A stretch of 64,000 bases of DNA from the NCBI RefSeq assembly GCF_014201515.1, contig NZ_JACHEQ010000005.1:107472-171471 (forward strand), in the 5' to 3' direction. Of this stretch, positions 41,800 to 50,391 are shown one piece after another. This stretch comes from Anoxybacillus mongoliensis. GTDB taxonomy: Bacteria; Bacillota; Bacilli; Bacillales; Anoxybacillaceae. The position numbers and the translations under genes were made by a program. The notes beneath the pieces were generated by a model that saw only the letters and a program-made list of their open reading frames with translations, was not told the origin of the DNA and made no database searches. Within the stretch, counting starts at the first letter, position 1. Each line of letters begins with the position of its first letter.

Positions 41800-42891
41800 A
41801 TGTTCATTGAACCATGGATTGTCGATGAAACGATGCACGAATTTTTCGTACCGGACTATATTGAACAAATGGCAGAAGACGTTTTGCGCCATTACGATTT
41901 ATCTGTTCAAAGTAGGCAAGTCGTCACGACGAAGCCAGATAAAGGAGGAGCCATTTGGAAACTAGAAACGAACAAAGGTCCGAAAAGTTTAAAATTGCTT
42001 CATCGCCGTCCAACGCGCAGTTTATTTAGCCTTGGAGCCCAACGATATTTAGTCGATGTGCAAAAAGCAAATGTCCCACCGATCGTACAAACAAAAGACG
42101 GAATGGATTATGTGGAGGCGGGCGGAAAACTATGGTTTGTAGCGGAGTGGATTGAACCGCTATTTCCAGTAACGAAAGATTTAGAAGGAGCAAAGCAACT
42201 TTGTTATGCGCTTGGCGAATTCCACCGCTTAAGCAAAGGATACGTTCCGCCCAAAGGGGCAGAAATCGCTTCGCGGTTATATAAATGGCCGAAAACGTAT
42301 GAAAAAACGATTAGTAAAATGGACTGGTTTCGCCAATTAGCTAACGTATATAAAGAAATGCCAGCAAGCTCCATGCTATTGCAAGTTGTCGACCACTTTC
42401 AAGCTCAGGCGCGCGAAAGTTTTGCAAGACTGCAACAATCCCCGTACAATCAATTAGTTGAGCTTGGACATAGCGAGTGGGGATTAGTGCATCAAGATTA
42501 CGGCTGGTCGAATGGACAAATGGGCGCGAACGGTATGTGGATTATTGATTTAGACGGTGTCGCATTTGATTTGCCGATTCGCGATTTACGAAAACTCATT
42601 TCTGGCACAATGGCCGATTTATATCGCTGGGACGTTCATTGGGTACGTGAAATGATTCGAGCGTATAATGAAGCGAATCCGATTGACGCTTCATTATATG
42701 AAGTATTAATGATCGATTTGTCACTTCCGAATGAATTTTACAAAAACTTAAAAGAAGTAGTATATGATCCAGAGCTGTTTTTAAATGAACAAACGATGCA
42801 ACTTATTGAAACGATTGTTGCAACAGATGCGACAAAATGGCCAGTGCTTGCTGAAATTGAAAACGATTGGAAGGAGAACGGAAATCGATGA
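41800..42891 (+). CDS. cotS: CotS family spore coat kinase-like protein
   Basis: 363 residues with an aminoglycoside-phosphotransferase/kinase fold, as in the CotS, CotI and YutH coat proteins. ATP-lobe features sit around GGAIWKLETNKGPKSLKLL. The catalytic loop reads LVHQDYGWSNGQM and the metal site IIDLDGVAFDLPIRDL, so it may be active. In B. subtilis CotS is an inner/outer coat protein made in the mother cell next to cotSA. AGGAGGGG precedes the ATG at 41800. It overlaps the glycosyltransferase gene by 4 bases. The substrate is unknown. Confidence 0.85.
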   Translation: MFIEPWIVDETMHEFFVPDYIEQMAEDVLRHYDLSVQSRQVVTTKPDKGGAIWKLETNKGPKSLKLLHRRPTRSLFSLGAQRYLVDVQKANVPPIVQTKDGMDYVEAGGKLWFVAEWIEPLFPVTKDLEGAKQLCYALGEFHRLSKGYVPPKGAEIASRLYKWPKTYEKTISKMDWFRQLANVYKEMPASSMLLQVVDHFQAQARESFARLQQSPYNQLVELGHSEWGLVHQDYGWSNGQMGANGMWIIDLDGVAFDLPIRDLRKLISGTMADLYRWDVHWVREMIRAYNEANPIDASLYEVLMIDLSLPNEFYKNLKEVVYDPELFLNEQTMQLIETIVATDATKWPVLAEIENDWKENGNR

Positions 42892-44183
42892 ACATTTTAA
42901 TGATTTGTACAGAAAAATTACCTGTTCCACCTGTGCTTGGAGGTGCGATTCAAACGTATATTGCGGGGATTCTCCCTCATCTTCGCCGCGCTCATCGCAT
43001 TACTGTGCTAGGAGTACAACATGAAACATTGCCAAACGAAGAAACGATTGACGGCATTCACTATGTGCGTGTCCCTGGGGGAATATTTGATACGTATTGC
43101 GATCATGTCGTTCAATACGTACAAGCGCATTCGTTTGATCTGATCCACATTTTCAATAGGCCACGCCTTGTTTTACCCATTCGCCAAGTTGCTCCTCATG
43201 CAAAAATTACGCTCAGCATGCATAACGACATGTTTCAACTAGCGAAAATAAACCGTGAAGAAGCAGAACAAGTGGTGCGGCAAGTATCAGCGATTGTGAC
43301 GATCAGCAACTACATCGGTCAAGTCATTCGCGAGCTATATCCAGAAGCAGAAGAAAAACTGCGGACGATTTACTCCGGCGTTGACTCCGAGCGGTTTTTG
43401 CCAGGGAGCCATCCGCATATGGCGTCGACTCGCAAACAGCTGCGCCAAGCGCACGGAATTGATCAAAAAACGGTCATTTTATATGCTGGACGTTTATCGC
43501 CAAATAAAGGGGTTGACAAACTCATTCAAGCGCTGCCGGAACTTGCGAAACGATTTAATGATTTAGCGCTCGTCATTGTCGGAAGTAAATGGTTTAGCGA
43601 AGAAGGGACAACCGATTATATCGCTTACGTTCGTTCGTTAGCGAAAAGATTGCCCGTTCCCGTTGTAGCGACGGGATTTGTACCGCCAAATGAAATTCAA
43701 AACTGGTTTGCTGCCGCTGATTTATTCGTTTGTACATCGCAATGGCAAGAGCCGCTTGCTCGTGTCCATTATGAAGCAATGGCGGCAGGGCTTCCGATTG
43801 TGACTACTGCTCGTGGTGGCAATCCTGAAGTTATTGTTCCAAATGAAAATGGTGTCGTTGTCGAAAGACCAGAAGATCCGCAAGATTTTGTAGAAAAAAT
43901 GACACAAATCTTATCAAATCGCACACTAATGAAAAAAATGGGGGACAACGGACGAAAATTAGCTACGTCGCTTTATCGTTGGGAACGCGTGGCTTCTGAT
44001 TTGCTACATGTGTGGCAACATGTCGAACAAACCGATCTTTCGTCTGCACAAGCTGTGGTTCCTGTTGAAGCACCGATCGAACAAGTCGTTGAAAAACCGA
44101 TGCTCGAGCCAATTCCACAACGTGAAAAAGCCGCGCCAAATAAGAAAAGGAAAAAAACATTTGTATGGGCGATTACAACATAA
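42888..44183 (+). CDS. cotSA: Spore coat-associated glycosyltransferase (GT4), CotSA-like
   Basis: 431 residues. A GT-B fold glycosyltransferase of family 4: the acceptor half starts ILMICTEKLPVPPVLGGAIQTY, and the donor half has LYAGRLSPNKGVDKLI and the GT4 motif EPLARVHYEAMAAGLPIV. CotSA in B. subtilis is coat-associated and encoded with cotS. Here the last 55 residues form an unusual Pro/Glu/Lys-rich tail (VVPVEAPIEQVVEKPMLEP, then KKRKKTF) beyond the catalytic domain. Its ATG overlaps the cotS stop, with AAGGAG 11 bases upstream. It probably glycosylates a coat or appendage component; the target is unknown. Confidence 0.87.
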   Translation: MNILMICTEKLPVPPVLGGAIQTYIAGILPHLRRAHRITVLGVQHETLPNEETIDGIHYVRVPGGIFDTYCDHVVQYVQAHSFDLIHIFNRPRLVLPIRQVAPHAKITLSMHNDMFQLAKINREEAEQVVRQVSAIVTISNYIGQVIRELYPEAEEKLRTIYSGVDSERFLPGSHPHMASTRKQLRQAHGIDQKTVILYAGRLSPNKGVDKLIQALPELAKRFNDLALVIVGSKWFSEEGTTDYIAYVRSLAKRLPVPVVATGFVPPNEIQNWFAAADLFVCTSQWQEPLARVHYEAMAAGLPIVTTARGGNPEVIVPNENGVVVERPEDPQDFVEKMTQILSNRTLMKKMGDNGRKLATSLYRWERVASDLLHVWQHVEQTDLSSAQAVVPVEAPIEQVVEKPMLEPIPQREKAAPNKKRKKTFVWAITT

Positions 44184-44211
44184 AACTCCCACTTACGTTT
44201 GTGGGAGTTTT
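44182..44211. terminator. Bidirectional terminator
   Basis: AAAACTCCCAC and GTGGGAGTTTT form a perfect stem between convergent genes. Confidence 0.88.
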
Positions 44212-45413
44212 GGCCTTGTTTGCATATATAAATAAAAGTCATCATTTTGTTTTTCCGTTATGACATCGCGTAAAATTTGGGCGAGTACAGTGCTATATAC
44301 GGTTCCGTTGTCCCCGTAAGCATAGACGAAATAACAATTCGGGAAGGAATCATATACACCAATCATCGGAAGGCCATCATGCGTCCCGCCGTAAAAGGCA
44401 GCTAAATAAAATTCAGGAACGACGTGAATATCCGGAAATAGCCGATGAAATTCTTCAATCAGTCGTTCTTTTTTATGCATGAGCTTCGCGTCACGGTCAT
44501 CCGCATAAGCGGTATTTTCATCTAGCCCACCGATAATAATGCGATTATCAGCCGTTGTGCGCATATATACATACGGGCGCGCCGTTTCCCAAATGAGCGT
44601 TCGCTTATACCAACTTGAAAAATCTTCAATCCGATTTGTAATGACAGCGTACGAACTAACGAGCAACGCCTTCTTTTCTTGCTTCACTTCTAACGTTTCG
44701 TAACCTGCGGCAAAAATGACTTTTCGTGCTCGAATAGTATATCCGTTTTTCGTATAACACGTTGCCATATGTTGTTCAAGTTTTTTTCCGTTCATTTCTG
44801 TTTCTTCAAACACGCGCACGCCGCGTTTTTTTGCATATTCCAACAGTCCTATCGTTAATTTATACGGATTGAGTTCCCCATCGCCTGTTGTATATAAAGC
44901 TGCATGTTTTTTAAACGGATAGTGTTGGCGTATTTGTTGTTCATTTAGCCAAACAACGGGATAGCCTTGCTTTTTTAATGCTTCATATTCTTTTTCAAGT
45001 TTTGCTACATCTTCGGCAACGCTCGCATAATACAAACTATCTCTCCGCTTAAATTCTGTATCAATATGTAATTGATTTGCCGTTCGTTCAAGTTCATTGA
45101 CTGCTTGTTGACAAAGTGTCAAATGTCGGGCGGCATACGTTTCTCCAAAACTGTTGACAAGTTCAAAAAACATTTTATCCCCGAGACATTGAATAAGCGC
45201 CGTGTTTGTCATTGTACTCCCGTATCCCGCTTTTCGTTTGTCGATGACGACAACGTCTAAATCGGTTTCACTTAAATAATAAGCACATAACGCCCCTGAT
45301 CCGCCCGCACCGACAATTAATACGTCACATTGAATATCCTCGTCTAGTGGTGGATACGAAGGAGCGTCGGGAAACGTCGTTGGCCAATATAGCTTTCCTG
45401 TTTGCAAATCCAT
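44193..45413 (-). CDS. FAD-dependent oxidoreductase (DAO family)
   Basis: 406 residues. The FAD-binding motif is CDVLIVGAGGSGALCAYYLSE, the family segment VVIDKRKAGYGSTMTNTALIQ follows it, and a second FAD contact near the C-terminus reads FVYAYGDNGTVYST. This is the GlpO/DadA-type DAO fold, which oxidises amines, amino acids or glycerol phosphate; the substrate is unknown. No Rieske domain is attached, although related proteins carry one. The ATG at 45413 follows AAGGTGG; a GTG at 45425 lies in that site. It is monocistronic. Confidence 0.85.
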   Translation of the reverse strand: MDLQTGKLYWPTTFPDAPSYPPLDEDIQCDVLIVGAGGSGALCAYYLSETDLDVVVIDKRKAGYGSTMTNTALIQCLGDKMFFELVNSFGETYAARHLTLCQQAVNELERTANQLHIDTEFKRRDSLYYASVAEDVAKLEKEYEALKKQGYPVVWLNEQQIRQHYPFKKHAALYTTGDGELNPYKLTIGLLEYAKKRGVRVFEETEMNGKKLEQHMATCYTKNGYTIRARKVIFAAGYETLEVKQEKKALLVSSYAVITNRIEDFSSWYKRTLIWETARPYVYMRTTADNRIIIGGLDENTAYADDRDAKLMHKKERLIEEFHRLFPDIHVVPEFYLAAFYGGTHDGLPMIGVYDSFPNCYFVYAYGDNGTVYSTVLAQILRDVITEKQNDDFYLYMQTRPKLPQT

Positions 45414-45503
45414 GACGACAACCACCTTCCTTGTTTGTTTTGGTCTTTTTTAGATTGACCTGCATATGTAAAAGTATGCGACAAGAAAAACAACCTTTAT
45501 ATA

Positions 45504-45531
45504 TTGACATAGCAAAACGCTTTCTTATTTT
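45504..45531 (+). promoter_or_regulatory. Sigma-A promoter of the ABC exporter operon
   Basis: TTGACA (45504-45509), a 16-base spacer and TATTTT (45526-45531), about 55 bases upstream of the first start codon. Confidence 0.5.
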
Positions 45532-45587
45532 TGGAATATTTGATAAAATGAAACGACAACAGGAGTGCAAGAAGGTAGGGATGGTGT

Positions 45588-47342
45588 GTGAAAGTATTTC
45601 TCGACTTAATGTGGTTTTTTAAGCAAGAAAGAAAAGCGTATATGATTGGAATTATATTGCTTGCAATTGTTTCATTGCTTGAGCTTGTTCCTCCAAAAGT
45701 GATTGGGCATGTTGTAGATGCTGTGAAAGCAGGGGAATTGACGAAAGAAAAGCTTATCATGTGGTTAAGTTTGCTTGCAGGTGTTGCGCTTTGTATGTAT
45801 GTTTGTCGTTACGTTTGGCGGACGATGATTTTTGGATCAGCGGCAAAGCTTGCTCGCTTGTTGCGCGATCGGCTGTACAGTCACTTTACAACGATGTCTC
45901 CGTCATTTTATCAAAATCGCCGTATCGGCGATTTAATGGCACATGCGACAAATGATTTGCAAGCGATTCAACAAACTGCTGGCGTTGGCGTTTTGACGCT
46001 TGTTGATTCATTATGTATCGGAGGCTTTGTCATTGCGACGATGGCATTTACAATTAGTTGGAAACTAACGCTTATTTGTTTATTGCCGATGCCGCTTATG
46101 GCGTATTTAACGAGCTACTACGGCTCGTTGCTTCATCAACGGTTTCATCTGGCGCAAGAGGCGTTTTCTGCATTAAACGATAAAGTACAAGAAAGCATTG
46201 CTGGTATTAAAGTGATAAAAACGTTTGGACAAGAAAAAGAAGAAATTGAATCGTTTCGAATGCAATCAGATGATGTCGTCCGAAAAAATATGGCGGTTGC
46301 TCGCGTTGATTCATTGTTTGATCCAACGATTTCACTCATTGTCGGCGTGTCGTTTTTTTTAGCGATTGTTTTTGGGGCGCGTTTTGTCGTTCAAGGAGAG
46401 TTAACGATCGGGCAGCTCGTTTCATTTACGATGTATTTAGGACTTCTCATTTGGCCAATGTTGGCGTTCGGTTGGTTATTTAACATTGTAGAACGCGGTC
46501 GTGCTTCATATGACCGTGTGTTATCGTTGCTGCGTGAACAACCGGATATACAAGAAAATGACGGATTGCTTGATGAAGTACCGACAGGGGATATCACGTA
46601 TGATCTTCGTTCCTTTACATATCCAAATGAAACGAAGCCAACGTTGCAAAACATTCAGTTTACGTTAAAAAAAGGAGAAACGTTAGGTATTGTTGGAAAG
46701 ACAGGAGCTGGAAAGACGACGCTTTTGAAAGTGTTACTGCGCGAGTTTGTTGGCATGGATGGTGATGTTTATTTTGGTGGACGTTCGATTACGCAATATC
46801 GAATCGAACGGTTGCGCGAATCGATCGGTTATGTGCCGCAAGATCATTTTCTTTTTTCTGCCTCTATTCGCGATAATATCGCCTTTGCACGACCAGAGGC
46901 AAGTCAAGAAGAGGTGGAGCATGTCGCTAAACTCGCTCACGTGCATGAGGATATTTTACAGTTTCCTGACCAATACGAAACGGTTGTTGGTGAAAGAGGT
47001 GTGTCGTTATCAGGAGGGCAAAAACAACGGCTGTCGATTGCGCGCGCATTGTTGCTTGATCCTGAAGTGCTCATTTTAGACGATTCATTATCGGCTGTCG
47101 ATGCACACACAGAAGAGCGCATTTTACAGGCGTTAAAAGAAAATCGCGCCGGGAAGACGACGATGATTGCCACACATCGACTAAGCGCCGTCCAACATGC
47201 GCACCTTATTTTAGTGATGGAAAATGGAAAAATTGTTCAACGTGGTACGCATGACGAGCTCGTTGCACAAGACGGATGGTATCGCGATATGTATGCTCGT
47301 CAACAGCTCGAACAACTCGTTGAACGTGGAGGGATACAATGA
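45588..47342 (+). CDS. yheI: Heterodimeric ABC exporter subunit, YheI-like, degenerate ATP site
   Basis: 584 residues: six membrane segments (about residues 1-310) fused to an ATPase domain. It resembles MdlA/YheI half-transporters. Walker A is GIVGKTGAGKTTLL, the signature is canonical LSGGQKQRLSIARAL, but Walker B ends ILDDSLSAVD, with Asp in place of the catalytic Glu. With its partner downstream it would form an asymmetric multidrug or lipid exporter with one active ATP site, as in B. subtilis BmrCD (YheI/YheH) and LmrCD. It starts at GTG with GAAGGTAGGG upstream. It overlaps the next gene by 4 bases. Confidence 0.87.
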   Translation: MKVFLDLMWFFKQERKAYMIGIILLAIVSLLELVPPKVIGHVVDAVKAGELTKEKLIMWLSLLAGVALCMYVCRYVWRTMIFGSAAKLARLLRDRLYSHFTTMSPSFYQNRRIGDLMAHATNDLQAIQQTAGVGVLTLVDSLCIGGFVIATMAFTISWKLTLICLLPMPLMAYLTSYYGSLLHQRFHLAQEAFSALNDKVQESIAGIKVIKTFGQEKEEIESFRMQSDDVVRKNMAVARVDSLFDPTISLIVGVSFFLAIVFGARFVVQGELTIGQLVSFTMYLGLLIWPMLAFGWLFNIVERGRASYDRVLSLLREQPDIQENDGLLDEVPTGDITYDLRSFTYPNETKPTLQNIQFTLKKGETLGIVGKTGAGKTTLLKVLLREFVGMDGDVYFGGRSITQYRIERLRESIGYVPQDHFLFSASIRDNIAFARPEASQEEVEHVAKLAHVHEDILQFPDQYETVVGERGVSLSGGQKQRLSIARALLLDPEVLILDDSLSAVDAHTEERILQALKENRAGKTTMIATHRLSAVQHAHLILVMENGKIVQRGTHDELVAQDGWYRDMYARQQLEQLVERGGIQ

Positions 47343-49093
47343 ATCAACAGCAAGTGTTTATGCGGCTAATGAGCTATGCTATACCGCACCGAAAATCGTT
47401 ATTGTTTGCTTTTTTTCTTTTGGCGTTAACGACCGCAGGAGAAGTACTTGGTCCGATTATTGTAAAAATTTTCATTGATGATTATTTAACGCATATGACG
47501 TTTCCGTTTCAAGCGATGATCGCACTAGCAACTGCTTACGCTACGATACACATCGGAAAAGTCGTTCTTTCTTATTTTCAATTGCTAAAGTTTCAAGAAA
47601 TCGCATTAAAAATTATTCAACAACTGCGCATGGATGTATTTGCAAAAGTACAATCGTTAGGGATGCGTTATTTTGATCGCACACCGGCTGGAAGCATCGT
47701 CTCACGAGTGACAAATGATACGGAAGCCATTAAAGAAATGTTTGTTGAAGTGCTTGTCACGTTTATTCAAAGTGCTTTTTTCTTAGTTGGTGTGTTTGTC
47801 GCGATGTTTTTGCTTGATGTGCGATTAGCGGCTTTTTGTTTAGTCATTTTACCGATTATTTATTTTATTATTCGTACGTATCGGAAGTACAGTTCGGTGT
47901 TTTATAGCGATTTACGCGAACGTTTAAGCCAGCTCAACGCGAAGTTAAATGAATCGCTTCAAGGGATGGCAATTATTCAAGCGTTTCGTCAACAAAAGCG
48001 GATGAGGGAGCAATTTGGTGCGATTAATGAAAAACATTATATGGCGGCGATGAAAAACATTAAATTAGATAGTTTGTTGCTTCGTCCCGCGACAGATGTC
48101 GTTTATGTATTTTCGCTTATTATCGTCTTAAGTTACTTTGGTATTTCTTCTTTTCAAAGTCCGGTTGAAATTGGTGTGTTATACGCCTTCGTCAACTATT
48201 TAGAGCGTTTTTTTGAACCGATTAATCAAATGATGATGCGCTTATCGATGTTTCAACAAGCGCTTGTTGCTTCATCGCGCGTGTTTCAATTGCTAGATGA
48301 ACGGGAAGAAGAACCGAAACAAGACGAACGGCCGCTCGTTATTGAAAAGGGCACGGTTGAATTTCGTAACGTATCGTTTAGCTACGATGGAAAACGCGAT
48401 GTGCTAAAAAATATTTCGTTTATCGCTCGACCAGGGGAGACCGTTGCGCTCGTCGGGCATACAGGGAGCGGGAAAAGCTCGATTGTTCAACTGCTTATGC
48501 GCTTTTACGAATTTGAACGGGGGGATATTTTCATTGACGGACAGTCTATTAAAGCGTATCCGAAAGAGGAGTTGCGAAAACATGTTGGCCTTGTGCTTCA
48601 AGACCCGTTTTTGTTTTACGGAACGGTGCGCGATAACATCCGGCTTCATAACAAAAATTTGACGAATGAACATATTGAGCAAGCTGCGAAATTCGTTCAA
48701 GCCCATTCGTTTATTGAAAAGTTGCCAAAAGGATATGATCATCCTGTGACAGAGAGAGGCACGACGTTTTCAAGCGGACAACGTCAGCTCATTGCGTTTG
48801 CCCGAACGATTGCGATGAATCCGAAAATATTAGTGCTTGATGAAGCGACAGCAAATATTGATACAGAAACAGAAGAAGCCATTCAACAGGCACTTGAAAA
48901 AATGCGAAAAGGACGAACGACGATTGCGATTGCCCATCGCTTATCAACGATTCAAGATGCGGATCAAATTCTCGTCTTGCATCAAGGGGAAATTGTCGAG
49001 CGCGGCAATCATCAACAGCTGCTTGCAAAACGAGGGTTGTACTATCGTATGTACGTATTGCAAAATGGATTAACGGAAGATGCTTATGTATAA
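47339..49093 (+). CDS. yheH: Heterodimeric ABC exporter subunit, YheH-like
   Basis: 584 residues with six membrane segments and an ATPase domain of the MdlB/YheH type. Walker A is LVGHTGSGKSSIVQL and Walker B VLDEATANID keeps the catalytic Glu, while the signature is degenerate (FSSGQRQLIAFART in place of LSGGQ). The defects are complementary to those of the partner, so the dimer has one consensus ATP site made of this subunit's Walker motifs and the partner's LSGGQ. B. subtilis YheH is longer (673 residues), so the symbol is a best guess. Transported substrate unknown. Confidence 0.87.
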   Translation: MNQQQVFMRLMSYAIPHRKSLLFAFFLLALTTAGEVLGPIIVKIFIDDYLTHMTFPFQAMIALATAYATIHIGKVVLSYFQLLKFQEIALKIIQQLRMDVFAKVQSLGMRYFDRTPAGSIVSRVTNDTEAIKEMFVEVLVTFIQSAFFLVGVFVAMFLLDVRLAAFCLVILPIIYFIIRTYRKYSSVFYSDLRERLSQLNAKLNESLQGMAIIQAFRQQKRMREQFGAINEKHYMAAMKNIKLDSLLLRPATDVVYVFSLIIVLSYFGISSFQSPVEIGVLYAFVNYLERFFEPINQMMMRLSMFQQALVASSRVFQLLDEREEEPKQDERPLVIEKGTVEFRNVSFSYDGKRDVLKNISFIARPGETVALVGHTGSGKSSIVQLLMRFYEFERGDIFIDGQSIKAYPKEELRKHVGLVLQDPFLFYGTVRDNIRLHNKNLTNEHIEQAAKFVQAHSFIEKLPKGYDHPVTERGTTFSSGQRQLIAFARTIAMNPKILVLDEATANIDTETEEAIQQALEKMRKGRTTIAIAHRLSTIQDADQILVLHQGEIVERGNHQQLLAKRGLYYRMYVLQNGLTEDAYV

Positions 49094-49108
49094 GTGAACA
49101 TATTTGTT

Positions 49109-49137
49109 GAAACCGCCACGTTTTATGTGGCGGTTTC
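49109..49137. terminator. Bidirectional terminator
   Basis: GAAACCGCCAC and GTGGCGGTTTC form a perfect stem between the exporter operon and the convergent MBL-fold gene, overlapping the end of the latter. Confidence 0.8.
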
Positions 49138-50055
49138 GTGTTCGCAATGCACGATTTCACCTAATTTCAGCACGCGCAATTGTTCGTTCGGAAGGTTTCG
49201 GCGCTCCCATTCAGCGTAAAGGCGGTCTAACGCCTCTTTCGGTGTATCGTCAGCTAGCGGAAATGTGCCATAATGCATCGGAATAAATGTTTTTGCTTGG
49301 CAATCGATAAATGCTTGTACTGCTTCTTCTGGTGTCACATGTTGAGGGCCCATAAACCACTCTGGTTCGTATGCACCAATCGGCAATAAAGCATAATCGA
49401 TTCGAAAACGTTCTCCAATATCGCGAAATCCACGGAAATATCCGCTATCTCCTGCAAAATAAAACGTCGGTTTGTCTTTCGTTTCAATTACCCACCCACC
49501 CCAATGGGATGTATTTGTATCAAATAACGTCCGTTTAGACCAATGTTGTGCCGGAACGAACGTAAATGAAACATTTTGTTCGACAACCGTTTCCCACCAA
49601 CAGCATTCCACAACACGCTCAAACCCTCTTTTCAGAAAGGATGAACGTAATCCGCTTGGAACGAGGATGAGAGGATTTCCTTTTAGTTGCTTTATACTTG
49701 AAAAGTGCAAATGGTCGTAGTGGCTATGGGAAATGAGTACAATATCGACAGGAGGTATGTCGTCAATCGAAAGAGCTGGATCCGTTAGTCTGCGCACCGT
49801 TCCTAACCGTTTTGCCCAAACAGGATCTGTAACAATCGTCAACCTGTTTATTTGAATAATAAATGTCGCATGTCCTACCCATGTGAGTAACGTTTGATTT
49901 TTATTTGTATGTAACAACGAACGATGAATATGTTCACGAGGCAAAGTATATGACCAATCTTTCTTTTTTTGTCTTCTTTCCGCATACCAACGCCGTAAAT
50001 CAGCAAATGTTTTGGTTGTTGAGACCCCATCTAAGTTTTCATATCGCTTTCTCAT
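49123..50055 (-). CDS. MBL-fold metallo-hydrolase (UlaG/NAPE-PLD-like)
   Basis: 310 residues. The metallo-beta-lactamase HxHxDH motif is in LISHSHYDHLHF, further metal ligands are in YFAGDSGYF and FIPMHYGTFPL, and the N-terminus carries LLTWVGHATFIIQI typical of the UlaG/NAPE-PLD branch. That branch hydrolyses lactones or phosphodiesters; the substrate of this member is unknown. No signal peptide, so it is cytoplasmic. AGGAGGAG precedes the ATG. Confidence 0.87.
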   Translation of the reverse strand: MRKRYENLDGVSTTKTFADLRRWYAERRQKKKDWSYTLPREHIHRSLLHTNKNQTLLTWVGHATFIIQINRLTIVTDPVWAKRLGTVRRLTDPALSIDDIPPVDIVLISHSHYDHLHFSSIKQLKGNPLILVPSGLRSSFLKRGFERVVECCWWETVVEQNVSFTFVPAQHWSKRTLFDTNTSHWGGWVIETKDKPTFYFAGDSGYFRGFRDIGERFRIDYALLPIGAYEPEWFMGPQHVTPEEAVQAFIDCQAKTFIPMHYGTFPLADDTPKEALDRLYAEWERRNLPNEQLRVLKLGEIVHCEHETAT

Positions 50056-50391
50056 TTTTTCTCCTCCTAAAGTCGTGCTTCTTTATATAGAATCTTTTTC
50101 CTATAAAACAAAAATTCTTTACTCGTATGAGTGCAAAAGTGGTTATGTTTGATTTTTATTGCATCTCTTTTCGGATTTTTTGTAAAATAAAGAACGATTG
50201 AGGGGGAACCGACGTCTATTTTACCAAAAACAAATGAATTAATGAAAAATAGAATTGATCATAACATGTGCTCGGTTCTATCTATTTTTTATTATAAACA
50301 TATGATCATAGGCGTATGAATCAAAAGAGCCGAGACACGCTGGACAATACATGAATACATTATAGTAAAAAAGTGATTGGAGAGAAGAATA
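50056..50391. other. Intergenic region with long-range inverted repeat
   Basis: 336 bases between divergent genes. GTGCTCGGTTCT (50268-50279) can pair with AGAGCCGAGACAC (50326-50338) as a 12-pair stem with one bulge and one G-T pair around a 46-base AT-rich loop. No T run follows on either strand, so it is not an obvious terminator. A TATAGT about 30 bases before the downstream start may be a -10. I see no convincing small gene. Confidence 0.4.

Noticed and set aside
45548..45622. A 24-codon leader peptide gene overlapping yheI, like bmrB
   Set aside because: It has no ribosome binding site, begins almost at the predicted transcription start, and no attenuator follows.
50127..50204. Possible 25-codon gene in the gap before the nuclease gene
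   Set aside because: It has no ribosome binding site and an amino-acid make-up typical of random AT-rich DNA.
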